From: Plicaturopsis crispa FD-325 SS-3
Taxonomy: Eukaryota > Basidiomycota > Agaricomycetes > Amylocorticiales > Amylocorticiaceae
Length of the DNA stretch: 64,000 nucleotides
NCBI GenBank assembly: GCA_000827205.1
Contig: KN832561.1
Location: 538,153-602,152 of the forward strand
Direction of reading: 5' to 3'
The translations under genes and the position numbers were made by a program. The notes below the pieces were generated by a model. That model ran no database searches and was not told the DNA's origin. It was given only the letters and a program-made list of their open reading frames with translations. Positions 45,441 through 58,686 of the stretch are shown here, in pieces; the stretch's first letter is position 1; the number at the start of each line of letters is the position of its first letter.

Positions 45441-47981
45441 ATGTCGACTTCAAGATCCCGAGTAAGGGGCGGTTCTCGCCGCCGCCGCGACGCCTCTGCC
45501 GCCTCTGTAGCGTACGTCCCGCAGCCAGAGAGTCTTACGCTCCCAGATGGCGTGGTCGGCGAAGGGGCCGCAGAGCTCCTCCAGGAGTTCGTGCACCCCC
45601 ACGCCCAGCACGGCGCCGAGGAGACCCTTATCGACGCCGACGCCGGCTCCGAGCCCCTGGACGAGGAGGAACGACAGGAAATCGCACGGAGGAAGAAGTT
45701 GCCTTGGTGGAAGCGGCCGTCGGCCGTTTGGTATGTCGTCCGCACCCTTATCCGACTTATGGCAATTGGCTTATCGGCGCTGCGTGAAGGTTGATGGTGG
45801 CCGTACCGTTCAGCGCGGGTGCGACTTCCGCGACGATGGCCCCGCGTATTGAGATATACACTATGCTCGCGTGCAGCGTGCACAAGCCTGAGTATACCGC
45901 GCACCTCGATCTACGGTACCTCGGTATTCCTGGCAGTACCAGCAATTCCGCGCACGCGCCTTCCTATGATATCGCGCTAGGATCCTTGCAGGACCAGTCT
46001 ATCGCGGCGGTCGACGTCCTCTCCTCGACTTGGGATGTGCTTCCTCCTGTGGACCGCAGGACGCTGGTAGAATTCGTTGAGCCGCACAATGAGACCTCCC
46101 GGAAGGAGGCGCATAAATCGTGTTCTTCTGATCCCGACGTCCAGGCCGCAGTCGCAAAGCTTTCTACCGGTGAGTCGTAGCCGTTGATAGAAATGCAATT
46201 CTTTGATGCTTATGTTTGGTGGATAGCAATGACAACGACCATGGGCATCATCAGTTGCCTCACCACAAGCTGGTGGGGTTCGCTTTCTGACCGTGTCGGC
46301 CGCACGCGCGTGATGGGCCTCTGCATCCTTGGTCTCCTCGTCTCGGACTTCATTTTCATTCTCGTAGCTCGCTACAGCAGATCACTCCCTGGCGGGTACT
46401 GGCTCATGCTTGCCGGGCCGCTCATCGAGGGCTCCCTGGGCGGTGCGCCTTATCTATATACTCATTGATCGTGTATTGACGATGGGCTCCGCAGGTTTGT
46501 CCACTGCCTCTGGAATCAGCCATGCGTACGCGGCGGACTGCACAGAGCCTGCTTCGCGGTATGTCACATCCGCAGAACGGCTCGTACGAAATAAACTGAC
46601 CACACGCTCTTAGGTCCCACACATTCTCGACGCTCCTCGGGCTCCTGTTCACAGGCATCGCCGTAGGCCCCTCCATCGGCGCGCTGCTCATCCGCGCCGC
46701 CCCAAACCACAACGCCATCATCGTCTTCTACTTCTCCACCCTCGTGCACATCTGCTACGCCCTCTTCCTCTGGACCCTCCTCCCAGAGTCGCTCACCCCC
46801 GCCTACATGCGCGCCGCCCGCGAGAGCCGCGCGGCCGCCGCGCCCGACCACGGGCTCGCGAAACGCCTCCTGCACGGTGTCTTTGGGTTCTTGAGCCCGC
46901 TGACCGTGCTGGTGACCCCGATGGCGGTGGGCGCGAATCCGCTGAAGAAGGCGCCGCGGAGGGATTGGAGCTTGACGCTGGTGGCCGCGGCGTATGGGTT
47001 CACTATTATGGTCCTCGGCTCGTACCCGTACAAGTTCCAGTACGCGACGAGCACGTTTGGGTGGACGTCTGAAATCGTGCGCGTCTACTTAGGCTTTGCT
47101 TCCCCGCAGAGATGCTGATAAGGTTTTTGTGGTTTAGATCGGGTACTGGCTCAGCATGGTGGGCGTCTCCAGGGCGGTTTTTCTGACTGTGATTTTGCCT
47201 CGTGTGTACCGTACTCTATCATATCAATAGGCGCTGACGGCTGGCGTATCTTTTAGTGTTGATCAGGCTACTCAAGCCCAAAGTCGCCCCCATACAACTT
47301 CCCGTATCCCCATCCGAGCCTCTCGACGCCGACCCTTCCCCATCATCGTCGCACCGCAGCCGCTCGCCCCCGAAATCCCCCACCGCGCCGCAGCCGCACT
47401 CCTCCGCCTTCGACCTCTCGCTCGCGCTCGCCTCGCTCGCCGTCGACGTGGTCACCTACACGCTCATGGGCCTCGCGAACTCGAGCCTGCCGTTCACCGT
47501 CGCGACGATGCTCTCCTCGCTCGGTGCGGGCTTCGGCCCCGCCGCGCAGAGCGTCGCGCTCGACCTGTACGTGCACCGCGAGGGCGGGAGCAGGGAGACC
47601 GGAAAGCTGTTCGGCGCGCTGAGTGTTGTGAACGCGCTCTCGTACGTCGTCCGCGCCCTTGGAAGTGGCTTTTCTAGGGGTGATTAAATAATGGTGATAT
47701 TGTACAGGGCACAGATTGTAGGCCCGGCGCTGTTCGGCCTGACGTACGTGAAGACGGTCGCGACGATGCCGAAGGCCGTGTTCTTCGTCTCCGTCGCGAA
47801 CGTCGCCGTGTCGTTTGTGCTGCTCAGCTTTGTGCGGCTTCCAAAGAGCGAGGTCGAGAGCGCGGATGTGGAAGAGCAGGCGCAGCGTCACGGACAGGAC
47901 GAGACGCTCGTCGATGTCGGCGTGGACGACGGCGGGGCGAGGAATGCGAAAGCGGCAAGCTCTCAGTCTTCGGGCATTTAG
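45441..47981 (+). CDS. Major facilitator superfamily transporter
   Basis: Eight exons (45441-45730, 45790-46169, 46227-46442, 46495-46558, 46614-47076, 47138-47201, 47257-47641, 47708-47981) give 711 residues with all phases consistent. An acidic, Arg-rich cytosolic N-terminus leads to TM1 near residue 98 (LMVAVPFSAG). A long loop follows, then the MFS signature between TM2 and TM3, WWGSLSDRVGRTRVMG. Further helices include LGLLFTGIAVGPSIGALL and, after a long central loop, LALASLAVDVVTYTLMGLA and VFFVSVANVAVSFVLLSFV. It resembles the tetracycline-resistance-like (HIAT1) branch of fungal MFS proteins; the substrate cannot be told. The tail is acidic and Gln/Ser-rich. It is long for the superfamily because of the two loops. 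Confidence 0.9.
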
Positions 47982-48343
47982 ATTCTAAACGGCCCCTTGC
48001 AACGGTAAGTATGTGATTCATTGCACCAGCGTTGTACCCATGCACTTCGTAGTGTCTTCCGTAGCGCTCATGTTGTACGTCGTTGCTAGATTATCAGTAG
48101 AGTATCTTCCCAGTGTAATTGTAGTTAGCTTTCAACAGCACGAATACAACATACCAATGCATACACGTTCACATTCTCATCAATTCACTCGGTCAGGGAG
48201 CAGCTCATAGGCAGGCAGACCAGAAAGAGCAAACGAAAGCACGCATGGATTATGGACCGACATCAACACGAAAGTACGGAGAGGAAGCAAAACAGCACGA
48301 AAATCCGATGTCCGCTCGAAACCAACCCACAGGGTAGCCACGT

Positions 48344-49498
48344 TCAGATCTGCAGGACATGAACAAGCGGTTAGTTTGGGACGGGAGGATGAGGAGATGT
48401 CGCTTACGTATTGAGAGAGCCAGCGGAAACCTGTTGTTTGGGCAGAAAGCATCCGTGAGCAATTTTAATGAGCGGCAGATAGCGCAAGGCAGACACACCT
48501 TCTCCGTAGCCCTGTCGCTGCACGACGGAGCACATGAATATCTCGATGGGCCTGATGTCACTGAGGGGAACCTTGCCCTAAACACACCACCACGCTCAGT
48601 CCATGGCCATCTTCTCTTCCCCAACCAGCAATGAAAACGTACCTTTCCGGTGGTCTGGTAAAGCCCCAAGTGATGCCTCAGCTCTTCCTCGCTCACCGCG
48701 CCGGGCGCGTCGATCTTGTTGCCGAGCACGAGGAAGGGCACCTTCCCGAGCTCCTCGATGGAGAGCAGCGCGTCGAGCTCCGCCTTGGACTCGGAGAAGC
48801 GCTCAAAGTCGGCCGAGTCGACGAGGAACACAATCCCGTCGACCTCCGGGAAGTAGTCGCGCCACAGGCGGCGGGCTGCGTGCTGGCGTCAGTACCGCAC
48901 GCGCACCACTCCGAAACGGGGGAATGCAAACGCACCTTGTTGATGTCCGCCGAGGTCGTAGGTAGTGAATTTCACGTTGCCGATGGCGAGTTCCTCGGAC
49001 GCTGCGGGGGTGTGTATGTAAGTAATTGTGGTGACGGGAGATAAGGGCTGGGAGGAGCTGCGCACTGGGGTGGAGTGTTGGCTGGAGCGTGGCGAGCCTG
49101 TCGTTTTTGAGCATGTGCAGGAGAGTCTGTCGGCGTGCGTCAGTAATCGTTTTGAAAATGGCAAGAAATGCAATGAAGTAGCGAGTCCGAGCGGTGATGC
49201 TCGCATGTAGTCGTACGCGACTGTACGGCTATCTTTGCTGGACGGAATGTACAAGGATAGTGGCGAGTGGTCGTAAACACGCACCGTCTTTCCAGCATTG
49301 TCAAGGCCGAGGAACAGAATCTTTGCGTTCTTGTGCAGCAGACCTATGTATGCCCACCGTTAGCACCCGTCTCCCAGCCGTTGCAGTCGTCGGCAGCGGG
49401 GTCCCTGTGTGCCCGCACACGACTGCGACGCCACGTCGAACGGAAAGCGACTCACCGAGCTGCGCCAGAACGTCCCAGAACCAGTTTATAATGAACAT
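48344..49498 (-). CDS. sar1: SAR1 small GTPase (COPII coat)
   Basis: Sar1-GTP inserts into the ER membrane and recruits Sec23/24 to start COPII vesicle budding. Exons 49498-49456, 49343-49285, 49126-49066, 49001-48936, 48875-48643, 48577-48499, 48430-48408 and 48349-48344 give 189 residues, the family length. The amphipathic N-terminus is [15 protein letters not shown]; GTPase motifs are GLDNAGKT (P-loop), QPTLHPTSEE (switch I), DLGGHQQAR (switch II, His as in all Sar1) and NKIDAPGA. The C-terminus is [13 protein letters not shown]. The last exon encodes only Ile and the stop, which gives the conserved ending. Convergent with the MFS gene. Confidence 0.96.
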
Positions 49499-51544
49499 GG
49501 CCGCTCAGAAGAAAGAGTCAGTGACCGTAGAATAATTGTAGGGTCAAGACCAACGAGGAGGAATGTCAAACGCCAAATGTCCGTGCAAGCATGCGTGGCT
49601 CAGGCCGTCACGCTGCGTGTGATGCCTGTGACCGGGCTAGACGCGTGACAGTCCGCGTCGAGGCTTTGCACTGTGCGGAGCAGCAGCAGCGTATGTCGGC
49701 AGTCCTAGACCTACTAGGGGCCGTCGCGTTCGCGCCAGCATAAACCTTGCTTGTAATAAGGCAATCTTACATCGTCCAAACGACAAGGAACATATTTGCT
49801 ATGAGGATATGCTGCTATTTTCATGATGTGGTCTACATCCGAAGTGCACATACAGTGTACACAAATATTACAGGTCTTCGAGCCTGTATATGTTAGCCTT
49901 GTCTAATACAGTTCTGATACCTTGACTTCGCTGTCTAGACATGCCTCTGTTTACGCCGGGGCACGCTCAGGTAAAGAGATATAGCGGGCCGCAGAACTTC
50001 GCGTCGACGTAGTGCAAGCACGTCGACGTGATATACATCACCACCGGCCCACATCCGAGCGCACGCGTACCTAGAATCCAACCGTCAGCGCGGATTCATG
50101 CGGAAATATGATATAGGACCACGGACGCAGATGGAGACACCATACTGTATACCGAATGATATTACTTACTGTTCGCGAACACGCTTGCAAACTTGACACT
50201 ACACACTCCAGGGAGGAAACTGTGCAGTATCCTGATACTGTAGTACCCCGGGAACGCCGCCACACACGGACTAATATGGATTCATCAGTCTTGTCTGGTG
50301 GTGCTGGTACCCCCGGTCAATATTTGGAGTGCTTCAAGACGATCGCCGGTGCCAGGCGCGACGGGTGCGGCACAGCAAGAAGGGATGTTGGCAGTCTCTT
50401 GAAGACATCAGCGCCGGGTTGAACGTTGAGGGCATGAGGGGTCAGCACTCTGACAGACACATCGATGAGGTGGCAAGCGAGAACGGGGCCTCCAGCACTG
50501 GCAGCAGCAGGCTAGGGTACGTTCGCCTGCTCAAGATGGGTGTAGGCGGCGTGCGGGTGATAAAGCTGGTTACATGAGAATTGAAGTCGGTGGGCGTAGA
50601 TCTGAGGGGCTAGCGCTCCAAAGCGATTTCGACCACTGTCGTCCTTCAAGTTGTCAGATTAGAGTATATAGAAGCGGCCGTCGCGCGCGTACCTCAAATC
50701 TAACATTCAGCGGCGAGGACTTCTGCAGGGAGACGATACAAGCCAACGTACCTCACATGCCGTGTTACTTACAGTTCGCAAACACGTTCGTACCCAGCAC
50801 GCTCGTGGCACATCTGTCGGCGGGACCTGCATGCTTATTTAAAAGCCGGCAGGTTTAAATTAGCTGAGGACATCATGGACTACAAAATAGAACACGAACA
50901 AACGGATCGAGTCTCTGGACACTGTGGGCAGTGGTTTGTCCTGAGCCGCCTGCTGTTGTTTCGACAACTACTTACATACCTCGCGTTTCGCTCGCCGCGT
51001 TTGAGGGGCTATTTGTACACATTTGTTATCGTCCCGTTGGTGGCGCAGAAATGGATATCGACTCTACAGGCAGGTGAAATGTTTGTACATATTTGTTATT
51101 GGCAGGTTGGTGGCGTTAACGTCCCTACGTGCAGGTGAGTTGTTTACATCTATTTGTTTTTGGCACGTTGGTGGCGCGCGGAACGGGTTGCAGGAATAAT
51201 ATAGACAGTGGAAAGACCTTGTCAAGCAAGGTGATACGGACGGTGGTAGGCACGAAGGGCTGTATCTACAGAGTGATTATAGATCGAGGGAGCGTATAGG
51301 AAATTACACACAGTATGGGGTATGTACCGAAGGTCTGCTACTTTTCAGCCTCGAGAGTCAGACGCTCTGAACTCTACGCACTCGGTCCCTTGTAGATGTT
51401 TGTAGAAGGTCTAGCATGTCAGAATACCATCGTGTTTCTCCTCCTGGTGTCTCTGCAGTTTTGTGTTTGAAATTAACCGAGTCCGGATTCTTCACGTGAA
51501 TAGGCGCCTTTTGCGGCGCGCGACGTCTAACCAGAACCACGACC
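49499..51544. other. No gene seen; contains a minisatellite
   Basis: An open frame of about 80 residues lies at 50329-50577 (plus strand), but it has no recognisable features. Two short related sequences near 50150 and 50760 (ATTACTTACTGTTCGCGAACACG and GTTACTTACAGTTCGCAAACACG) suggest a diverged local duplication. The minisatellite is listed separately. Confidence 0.4.
51012..51190. repeat. Three-copy tandem repeat, period about 60-69 bp
   Basis: Three units begin near 51012, 51081 and 51141. Each contains TTTGTACA or TTTACATC, then ATTTGTT, then CGTTGGTGGCG or GGTTGGTGGCG, and ends in CAGGTGA or CAGG. The units have diverged and vary in length. No coding role is apparent. Confidence 0.6.
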
Positions 51545-52375
51545 ATGGCTTCCATCCTCCGTTCGTCTGCGCGGGCACGAACATTGGCATCTAGTAGTAT
51601 CAAGTCCACAAAATCGCAGCCAGCGAGAACGCGAACGCGGGCATACGCAACAGAATTACCGCGCCCACCCCCGCCCACCAGCGAGCCCATCGTCGAAACA
51701 TTCGACTCTGCAGCGAAACCGCGTCCATATTATGCCCGCCCCGCCGCCGACCAGAACCGCCCGCTCCCCCAGATCAACGTGCGTTCCAGTAGTCCGCCGC
51801 CCGCTTACCACCTCACCTAGCTCACGTAGAACCGCTGGCCTATCGTCCTCCTGGCGCTCGTGACGGGCGTCACCGGCTGGGCGGCCTTCCTCCTGCTCGC
51901 GACGAACCAGGAAAAGGTGGCATCGTCCGTGGTGCGCCAGATCGTACGCACGATCCGTTCGGACCCCACGTTGTACGAGGTCCTCGGTGATGCCATACGC
52001 CCCGAGCCGCAGTGGTATCTCAATGGCGATCCCTGGATCAGCGGGAAGGTCAATCAGCTGCAAGGGAATATCGACGTGTCGTTCAGGGTGAAGGGGCACA
52101 GAGGTATGTTCGTGCTATCTTCTCCCGCACTCCAGAACTAAGTCATGCACTTCCGTTGGCTAGGTGCAGGTACTGTATATTTTACCAGCATACGCCGAGC
52201 GAAGGGCGAGAAATTCCAGATATGTGCGTCTTGCGTCCTTGTATCGTGAATTCTACTGACAACCATCCCCTGGACGTCCACGCGCTCGATTATGCATGCA
52301 GTACGATTCAAGGTGATCGCAGATGACGGGACGGTCGTGAATGTACCCACCCAGCTCGTGCCGCTGCCCTCGTAG
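51545..52375 (+). CDS. coa1: Cytochrome c oxidase assembly factor 1 (COA1)
   Basis: Coa1 is an inner-membrane protein that supports maturation of Cox1 at the start of complex IV assembly. Exons 51545-51778, 51830-52103, 52164-52223 and 52302-52375 give 213 residues. The N-terminus (MASILRSSARARTLASSSIK) is a typical mitochondrial presequence. After a Pro-rich spacer comes the single helix WPIVLLALVTGVTGWAAFLL, then the Coa1 domain marks ATNQEKVASSVVRQI, VLGDAIRPEPQWYLNGDPWI, GNIDVSFRVKGHRGAGTVYFT and FKVIADDGTVV. The acceptor for exon 2 is the second of two TAGs; the first would add a stop. Convergent with the LSM14 gene. Confidence 0.92.
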
Positions 52376-52609
52376 GCTCAGTGTCAGCAAATACATCTAG
52401 CTTACCGAGTACCTTACATCCCGGAGGGCACGTTCGAGAACATATAATCAGGACATTGACGAAAGCAATATTGCGTATCTGTATCCATTATTCATGTTAT
52501 GAAAGCAAAGCGTAATGACCACACGGACTGAAAACCACGATATCGAACTACAGAGAACATAGACGGCACGTAAGATGACGGCTATGCGCCGTCAAGCAGC
52601 AAGCGTCCA

Positions 52610-54203
52610 TCAACGCCCGCCGACAGCTGACGCCCCACGTCGCGGTCTCCCTCCCCTCCGCCCGTACCCTCCCCATCCCCCAACATACGCGCCAGGACCC
52701 ATCAGACCCACACCCCCAGGCTCCCCAAACGTCGCAACGTTCCTCTCCCTCTCCTCCTCGCGCCTGTTCCGCCCGCCCGCACCACGCCTGGGCCCTCCGC
52801 CCCCGCGATGGTGCGAACCGTTCGGCGCCGCATGCGCCGACGACGTCAGCGAGTCGAAGAACGACTTCGTCGGGTTATACGCGCCCTTCTGCTTTTCCTT
52901 CTCCTTCTTCTTCTCCGCGCCGTCCTCCGAGGGGTTCGTCTGCTCCTCGTCCGACGACGACGCGTCCTTCGCGTGCCGCGGCTTGCGTGGCGCCGCCGCG
53001 GACTTGTCGAACCGCGCGTTCGAGCCCTGGAAGTCGAAGTCGGTTGCGGGCACCTTGATCTCGACCACGGGCTTGTCCGCGCCACCTTGCCCACGGCGGC
53101 CGCCGCGCCCGCCGCCGGACACGCGCAGGTCCCCGAGTGCGCGCTCCACTGTTTCTAGGGATGCGGCAGCGGTGTGCAGGGAGCCGCCGTTGGCAGCGGC
53201 AGCGTTGTTACGTCGCGTGGCGTTGTTGCTTGTGCTGCTCGTTGCGCGCTCGCTGGGGCCGGCGGCGTCCTGCGGTGCAACGGGCGCACGAGGATAGGGA
53301 GCAGGCGGTTGAAGGACCGGTGCTACACCTGGCTGGCCAGGGAATGCGGGTGCGGGATACGCGTTGAACCCAGGAGCAGCAGGACCCGACGACTACGTCA
53401 ATGTGGGTGTGTTAGCATCTGGGGACCGAAAACACGACGAGACAAGGAGAAATCAGAAGGAAGGCAACGGAAAGAATCCACATGGGGTTTTGCGCTCTCG
53501 GACATGCAAGTCGTTAGACTTTTTTACATCCGTAAAATACTTCATCAAATAGGACGCTGGGAAAAAAGAGGGGAAAGTAGGTACGCACACCTATGACAGC
53601 AGGATCATCATGCACACTTCGCCGTGGCGCGGGCTCGTCGACCGCGAGATCCTTCACTTCGGATGCACGGAAGATGATATACGCATACGGGTCCTGGTTC
53701 GGTGGGATGAACTCTTCTGGAGGTCTGTGAGGCAGGTAACCACGTCAGCACATGTGTTCGAAAAAAGTACAAAGGATGGTTTTTTGGAGAGAGGGTCAGA
53801 AGGAAGGCAACGGAATAATCCACATGGGTTTTGCGCTCTCGGACACTCGAGCTCAGTGAGCTCGTTTACATCCGAAAATCGTTTCATCTTTGGTGTTTGG
53901 CAAAAAGGGAGGCAAAAGCGAGGTACTCACTTCCGCGATTCCGTACCCATGGAGAACACTGAGAGGAGAACAAGCATGCCTATGTCAGTCTAAGAGCTAC
54001 TCTTGTAGAGAAAAAGGCGCACCATTGGATAGCTGAATCGTGGATGCTTGAGGGTCGATGCCCGCGAGAATACCTCGATACCGCACATCCGAGTGGGAGA
54101 CAAGCGAGATTGGTTTTCTAGCAGCGAAAGTATCATGGTCAGGTCAGGTATGTCGGTAAGCTCGCATTTACAGCGGTATTCACCCGATAAAACTGAGAGC
54201 CAT
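52610..54203 (-). CDS. LSM14/SCD6-type mRNA-decapping and translation regulator
   Basis: Scd6/Lsm14 proteins repress translation and join P-bodies with Dhh1/DDX6 and Edc3. Exons 54203-54184, 54117-54023, 53958-53931, 53724-53589 and 53392-52610 give 353 residues. The N-terminal LSm14 domain reads MALSFIGKPISLVSHSDVRY, GILAGIDPQASTIQLSNV and the short exon 3 FSMGTESR, then DPYAYIIFRASEVKDL. After an Ala/Pro-rich linker come the DFDF segment (ATDFDFQGSNARFDKS) and an FFD-like box (YNPTKSFFDSL), and the C-terminus is RGG-like and Gly-rich. Introns 3 and 4 are 206 and 196 nt, about four times longer than others, and are copies of one another (separate entry). Aligning them fixed the donor of intron 4 at GTGCGT. 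Confidence 0.9.
53393..53588 (-). repeat. Introner-like intron, copy 1 (intron 4 of the LSM14 gene)
   Basis: 196-nt intron from GTGCGTACC to GACGTAG. On the minus strand it shares with copy 2 the blocks GATGAA, CGGATGTAAA, TGTCCGAGAGCGCAAAACCC, CATGTGGATT and CCGTTGCCTTCCTTCTGA in the same order and spacing. Between the second and third blocks is a small hairpin AAGTC-TAAC-GACTT. Confidence 0.8.
53725..53930 (-). repeat. Introner-like intron, copy 2 (intron 3 of the LSM14 gene)
   Basis: 206-nt intron from GTGAGTACC to CTCACAG. It is colinear with copy 1 over most of its length. At the position of the copy-1 hairpin it has a different but also self-complementary sequence, CGAGCTC-ACT-GAGCTCG, so pairing is kept although the bases changed. 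Confidence 0.8.
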
Positions 54204-54615
54204 GGTGGTGAAATTGTGAAATGCGAGAGCTCGACGCGAGCCTCGTAGGTGTGGGCGGCATTTGAACTTGTTTTCAGACTCCGCTTAGAGACGCGTTCAA
54301 AGAAATGTCACGGTGGCCGCTGGCGGACGCAGTCTGTGGCGTTTCGCGCAGAGGTATTTGGAGGGCACGATACAGATGTAGAGTGCGGATATTTGCTGCA
54401 TAATCAAGGTCAACAAGTAAAGAACTACATAGTGTAAATGCTACAGGTCATGGCGGAACGGGTCATTAGGGTGAGATGCAGTACGACAAGAATCGCGGTA
54501 AGTGGAATGGAGGTACACAATCCAAGGTAAGAATGTGGGTCCATGAATGATATGCTAGCAGCGTTGCGGTGTGCGGCGGGTTGGCAATACAGAAAGGTCG
54601 CGTTGGCGTGTAGCC

Positions 54616-55839
54616 TCATATGCTCGCCAGTCGACCTGCTACTCCTTCCGCTTCCCCTCTTGCATGCCCCAAATCAGGGTCTAATCGTGAATCGAGCTTT
54701 GACCTTGACTCACTCGTCCCAGAACTAGATCCCGAGGCTGCTGCTGCTACGACAGCCGCTGCAGCCGCCGCCGATGATAAATGCGGATCCATCGTGTCGG
54801 ATGTAACACCGGACCCAGTGGTACTGCTGGAAGGCGTGGTGGTTTGCGTATCTACGGTCAACGTTTGGAACGGTGAAGGAGCAACGAGAGGGCGATGAAA
54901 CCGTGCTCGTATGTCGTTCGCGGTAGGCTGTTGTGACGAGTCTCCGTACCCATTCGATTCGTACGGCCCACCCGACATATTTGGTACAACACCTGCTTTG
55001 GCAGCTTGCTCTGCATAATGTTGCATTCGACGCTAGATACTGGGATTAGCGAATGATTATATTTTACGGTGAAATAATGAGTATACCTGGTGGTCCCAAT
55101 GGTCCCAAGCCTCCGCAATTATAGGCTCTAACGAGGCTAGCTCTTCGTTCGTCATGGACAATGTGCGTAGGAGATGTTGCTTCAGCAGAGGGGCGCAGGA
55201 GAATGACAGGAGGAGTGTCGACGCAAATGTCTGGCCGCCCAAGGGAGGTCCTTGCGGGAACGGTGGTTCTTGGCCCACAGGATGCGGCTGCATCTCATGC
55301 GCCATGACCTGGTGGTACTGGCCATCCGCATTCACCCTGTAATGCACCTCCTCCATCCCGGGCATCATGTCGTTCCCCATGTCCAGCCCAAGTTCACGTG
55401 CCTTCCGCGCCTTCACCAACTGCCGATGCTTCCGTTGCCTCTCCCTCGCCGCCGCGCGTACCCTCTCTCGTCGCGCAAGCTCTTCAGGGGTCAACTCATG
55501 GCCCGTAAAACCTGTCGTAGGCGGCTCGGGCGGAGGAGGCTCGTGTCGTAGTTGTTGTTGCTGTTGCTGCTGCTGTTGCTCGCGCTGCCGCTGCTGCTGT
55601 TCGAGGTGTTCTCGGAGGTGTTCCTGCAGGCCGCCCTGCTCGTCCGGCCCAGGATAAGCCATCATGCCCATCTGGCCATTCTGGTTGCGATCGCGCTCGC
55701 GTTTCCGGCGCTGTCTCTCTGCCGCCTTCTCGCGTTTCTTTCGCTGGGTCTCTGTTTCATTCTCCCGCGGTCGTTTGCGGGAGTTCGTTGGTGTGCTCGG
55801 ATGGGTAAGACCAGAGAACTGGCTATGTGGTCCGTCCAT
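54616..55839 (-). CDS. Gln-rich basic protein, orphan, probably nuclear
   Basis: No named family. Exons 55839-55087 and 55032-54616 give 389 residues. Two similar basic blocks occur: KKREKAAERQRRKRERDRNQ at about 29-48 and ARRERVRAAARERQRKHRQL at about 115-135, which look like basic DNA-contact or nuclear-localisation stretches but lack a leucine zipper. Between them lies a Gln run (residues 80-95, CAG/CAA mixed). Later come Met/His/Pro-rich sequence, a helical part (LLKQHLLRTLSMTNEELASLEPIIAEAWDHW), and an Ala-rich C-terminus. Gln and Ala runs suggest a transcription-related role, but this is inference. The frame is open upstream of the chosen Met. Confidence 0.7.
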
Positions 55840-56148
55840 CTCGTTTATTGCGCAACCCCTTTCACGATCAAATGCTGTTGATTTGAATAAGGATATTGTA
55901 TCCTGACCGTTCGACTTTGCCGGCCGTCGTGGTCTCGCGCGGCGTGATTTGTATGTGCGGGGAAGGCGGTGACTGGTCGTGACGAGGAGGTGACAGTTTG
56001 CAAATTGGCCGCCGTCACAAATTGACAGGATTTTCGGCAAGAATTTTGTGGCGTGGGACACAGCCACATTTTACTGCGTAACGCGACAGTAACGCCACAA
56101 ATCCGGACGCAAGTACAAAGATTTCATTGTACACTGATACATATTTCT

Positions 56149-57822
<1,674 letters not shown>

Positions 57823-58058
57823 GGTCGTCTCTTAGCTCGTTGCACCCAATCCAATAGGCGCTGCAAATACTGATAAAGAAAACTTGAGAGGACGAATATA
57901 AGCCGGTAGAAACAAAGTGCAAAGCGGCAAATTCGATATCGCCCTCGGCCGAAGCACTCGCAGCAGAGATCTCAGGGGCTCTTTACCCGAAACAGGCGAT
58001 GTCATACAGCGACACTGAGAGGCCTTTCGCCGTCGTCGCACACGACATCCACGACAGA

Positions 58059-58516
58059 ATGGCCGTATTTCCATCGAATCCGTTGAATTCGTCGCCTGTG
58101 CACCGGACCCTTCGAAAATACCCAGGGCTATTCGGCGTACCTTTCATTCTCATGATTGTCGGTGCGTCGTTCGCGATGCAGTCTTTCACGCAGACGCGGT
58201 ACGACCTCCAGGACAAGAAGATCAAGCAGGTAAGCAGTGTCGAATAGTGCTGGAAAGACGAAGCTAGACATGCTTTTCAGGTCTCGAAGGAAGAAGCTTT
58301 GGGCTTGGATAAAAGCAGGAAGCAGTTTGACATTCGGGAAGAGTATTTCGTGCGTTGCTTAGCTTTCCTACACCCCCTCGACGTTAATGCTGGCCATAGA
58401 AATTATCTGCGGCGCGAGACGACAACTGGGAACCGAAGAGGATAGAAAGGCCAAAAGGTCTCCCAGAATGGGGTGTTCCACCCACAGAACCTCCGCCAAA
58501 GCGTTCCGAGGCTTGA
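58059..58516 (+). CDS. cox16: Cytochrome c oxidase assembly protein COX16
   Basis: Small inner-membrane protein needed for cytochrome c oxidase assembly (joins Cox1/Cox2 intermediates). Exons 58059-58229, 58281-58349 and 58400-58516 give 118 residues. The sequence has LRKYPGLFGVPFILMIVGAS (helix), FTQTRYDLQDKKIKQVSKEE, KQFDIREEYFKLSA and a C-terminal DDNWEPKRIERPKGLPEWGVPP, all typical of Cox16. The frame is open to a Met 20 codons upstream (57999), so a longer N-terminus is possible; the chosen Met starts MAVFPSNPLNSSP. Confidence 0.93.
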
Positions 58517-58686
58517 ACGGTATCTTATTCGGACATACATATTCAGCTCAATGTATTTTTATGCAACTTCTCAACCCATCTAGACTGCCCGCATGCTATC
58601 CACAGTATCAGCATTAAGTCCAACGGTAAAGCAGGGGTGGTACGGTCCCCAGTAGAATAACAAACACGAACGAAGGCTGTCACAAG

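Noticed and set aside
52575-53297. Plus-strand open frame of 240 codons opposite the LSM14 gene
   Set aside because: Antisense shadow of the Gly/Arg-rich exon 5; the minus strand carries the DFDF and FFD motifs.
55154-55881. Leu/Cys-rich plus-strand frames opposite the Gln-rich protein
   Set aside because: Produced by the CAG/CAA run read in reverse (CTG/TTG). No signal peptide context or splice support.
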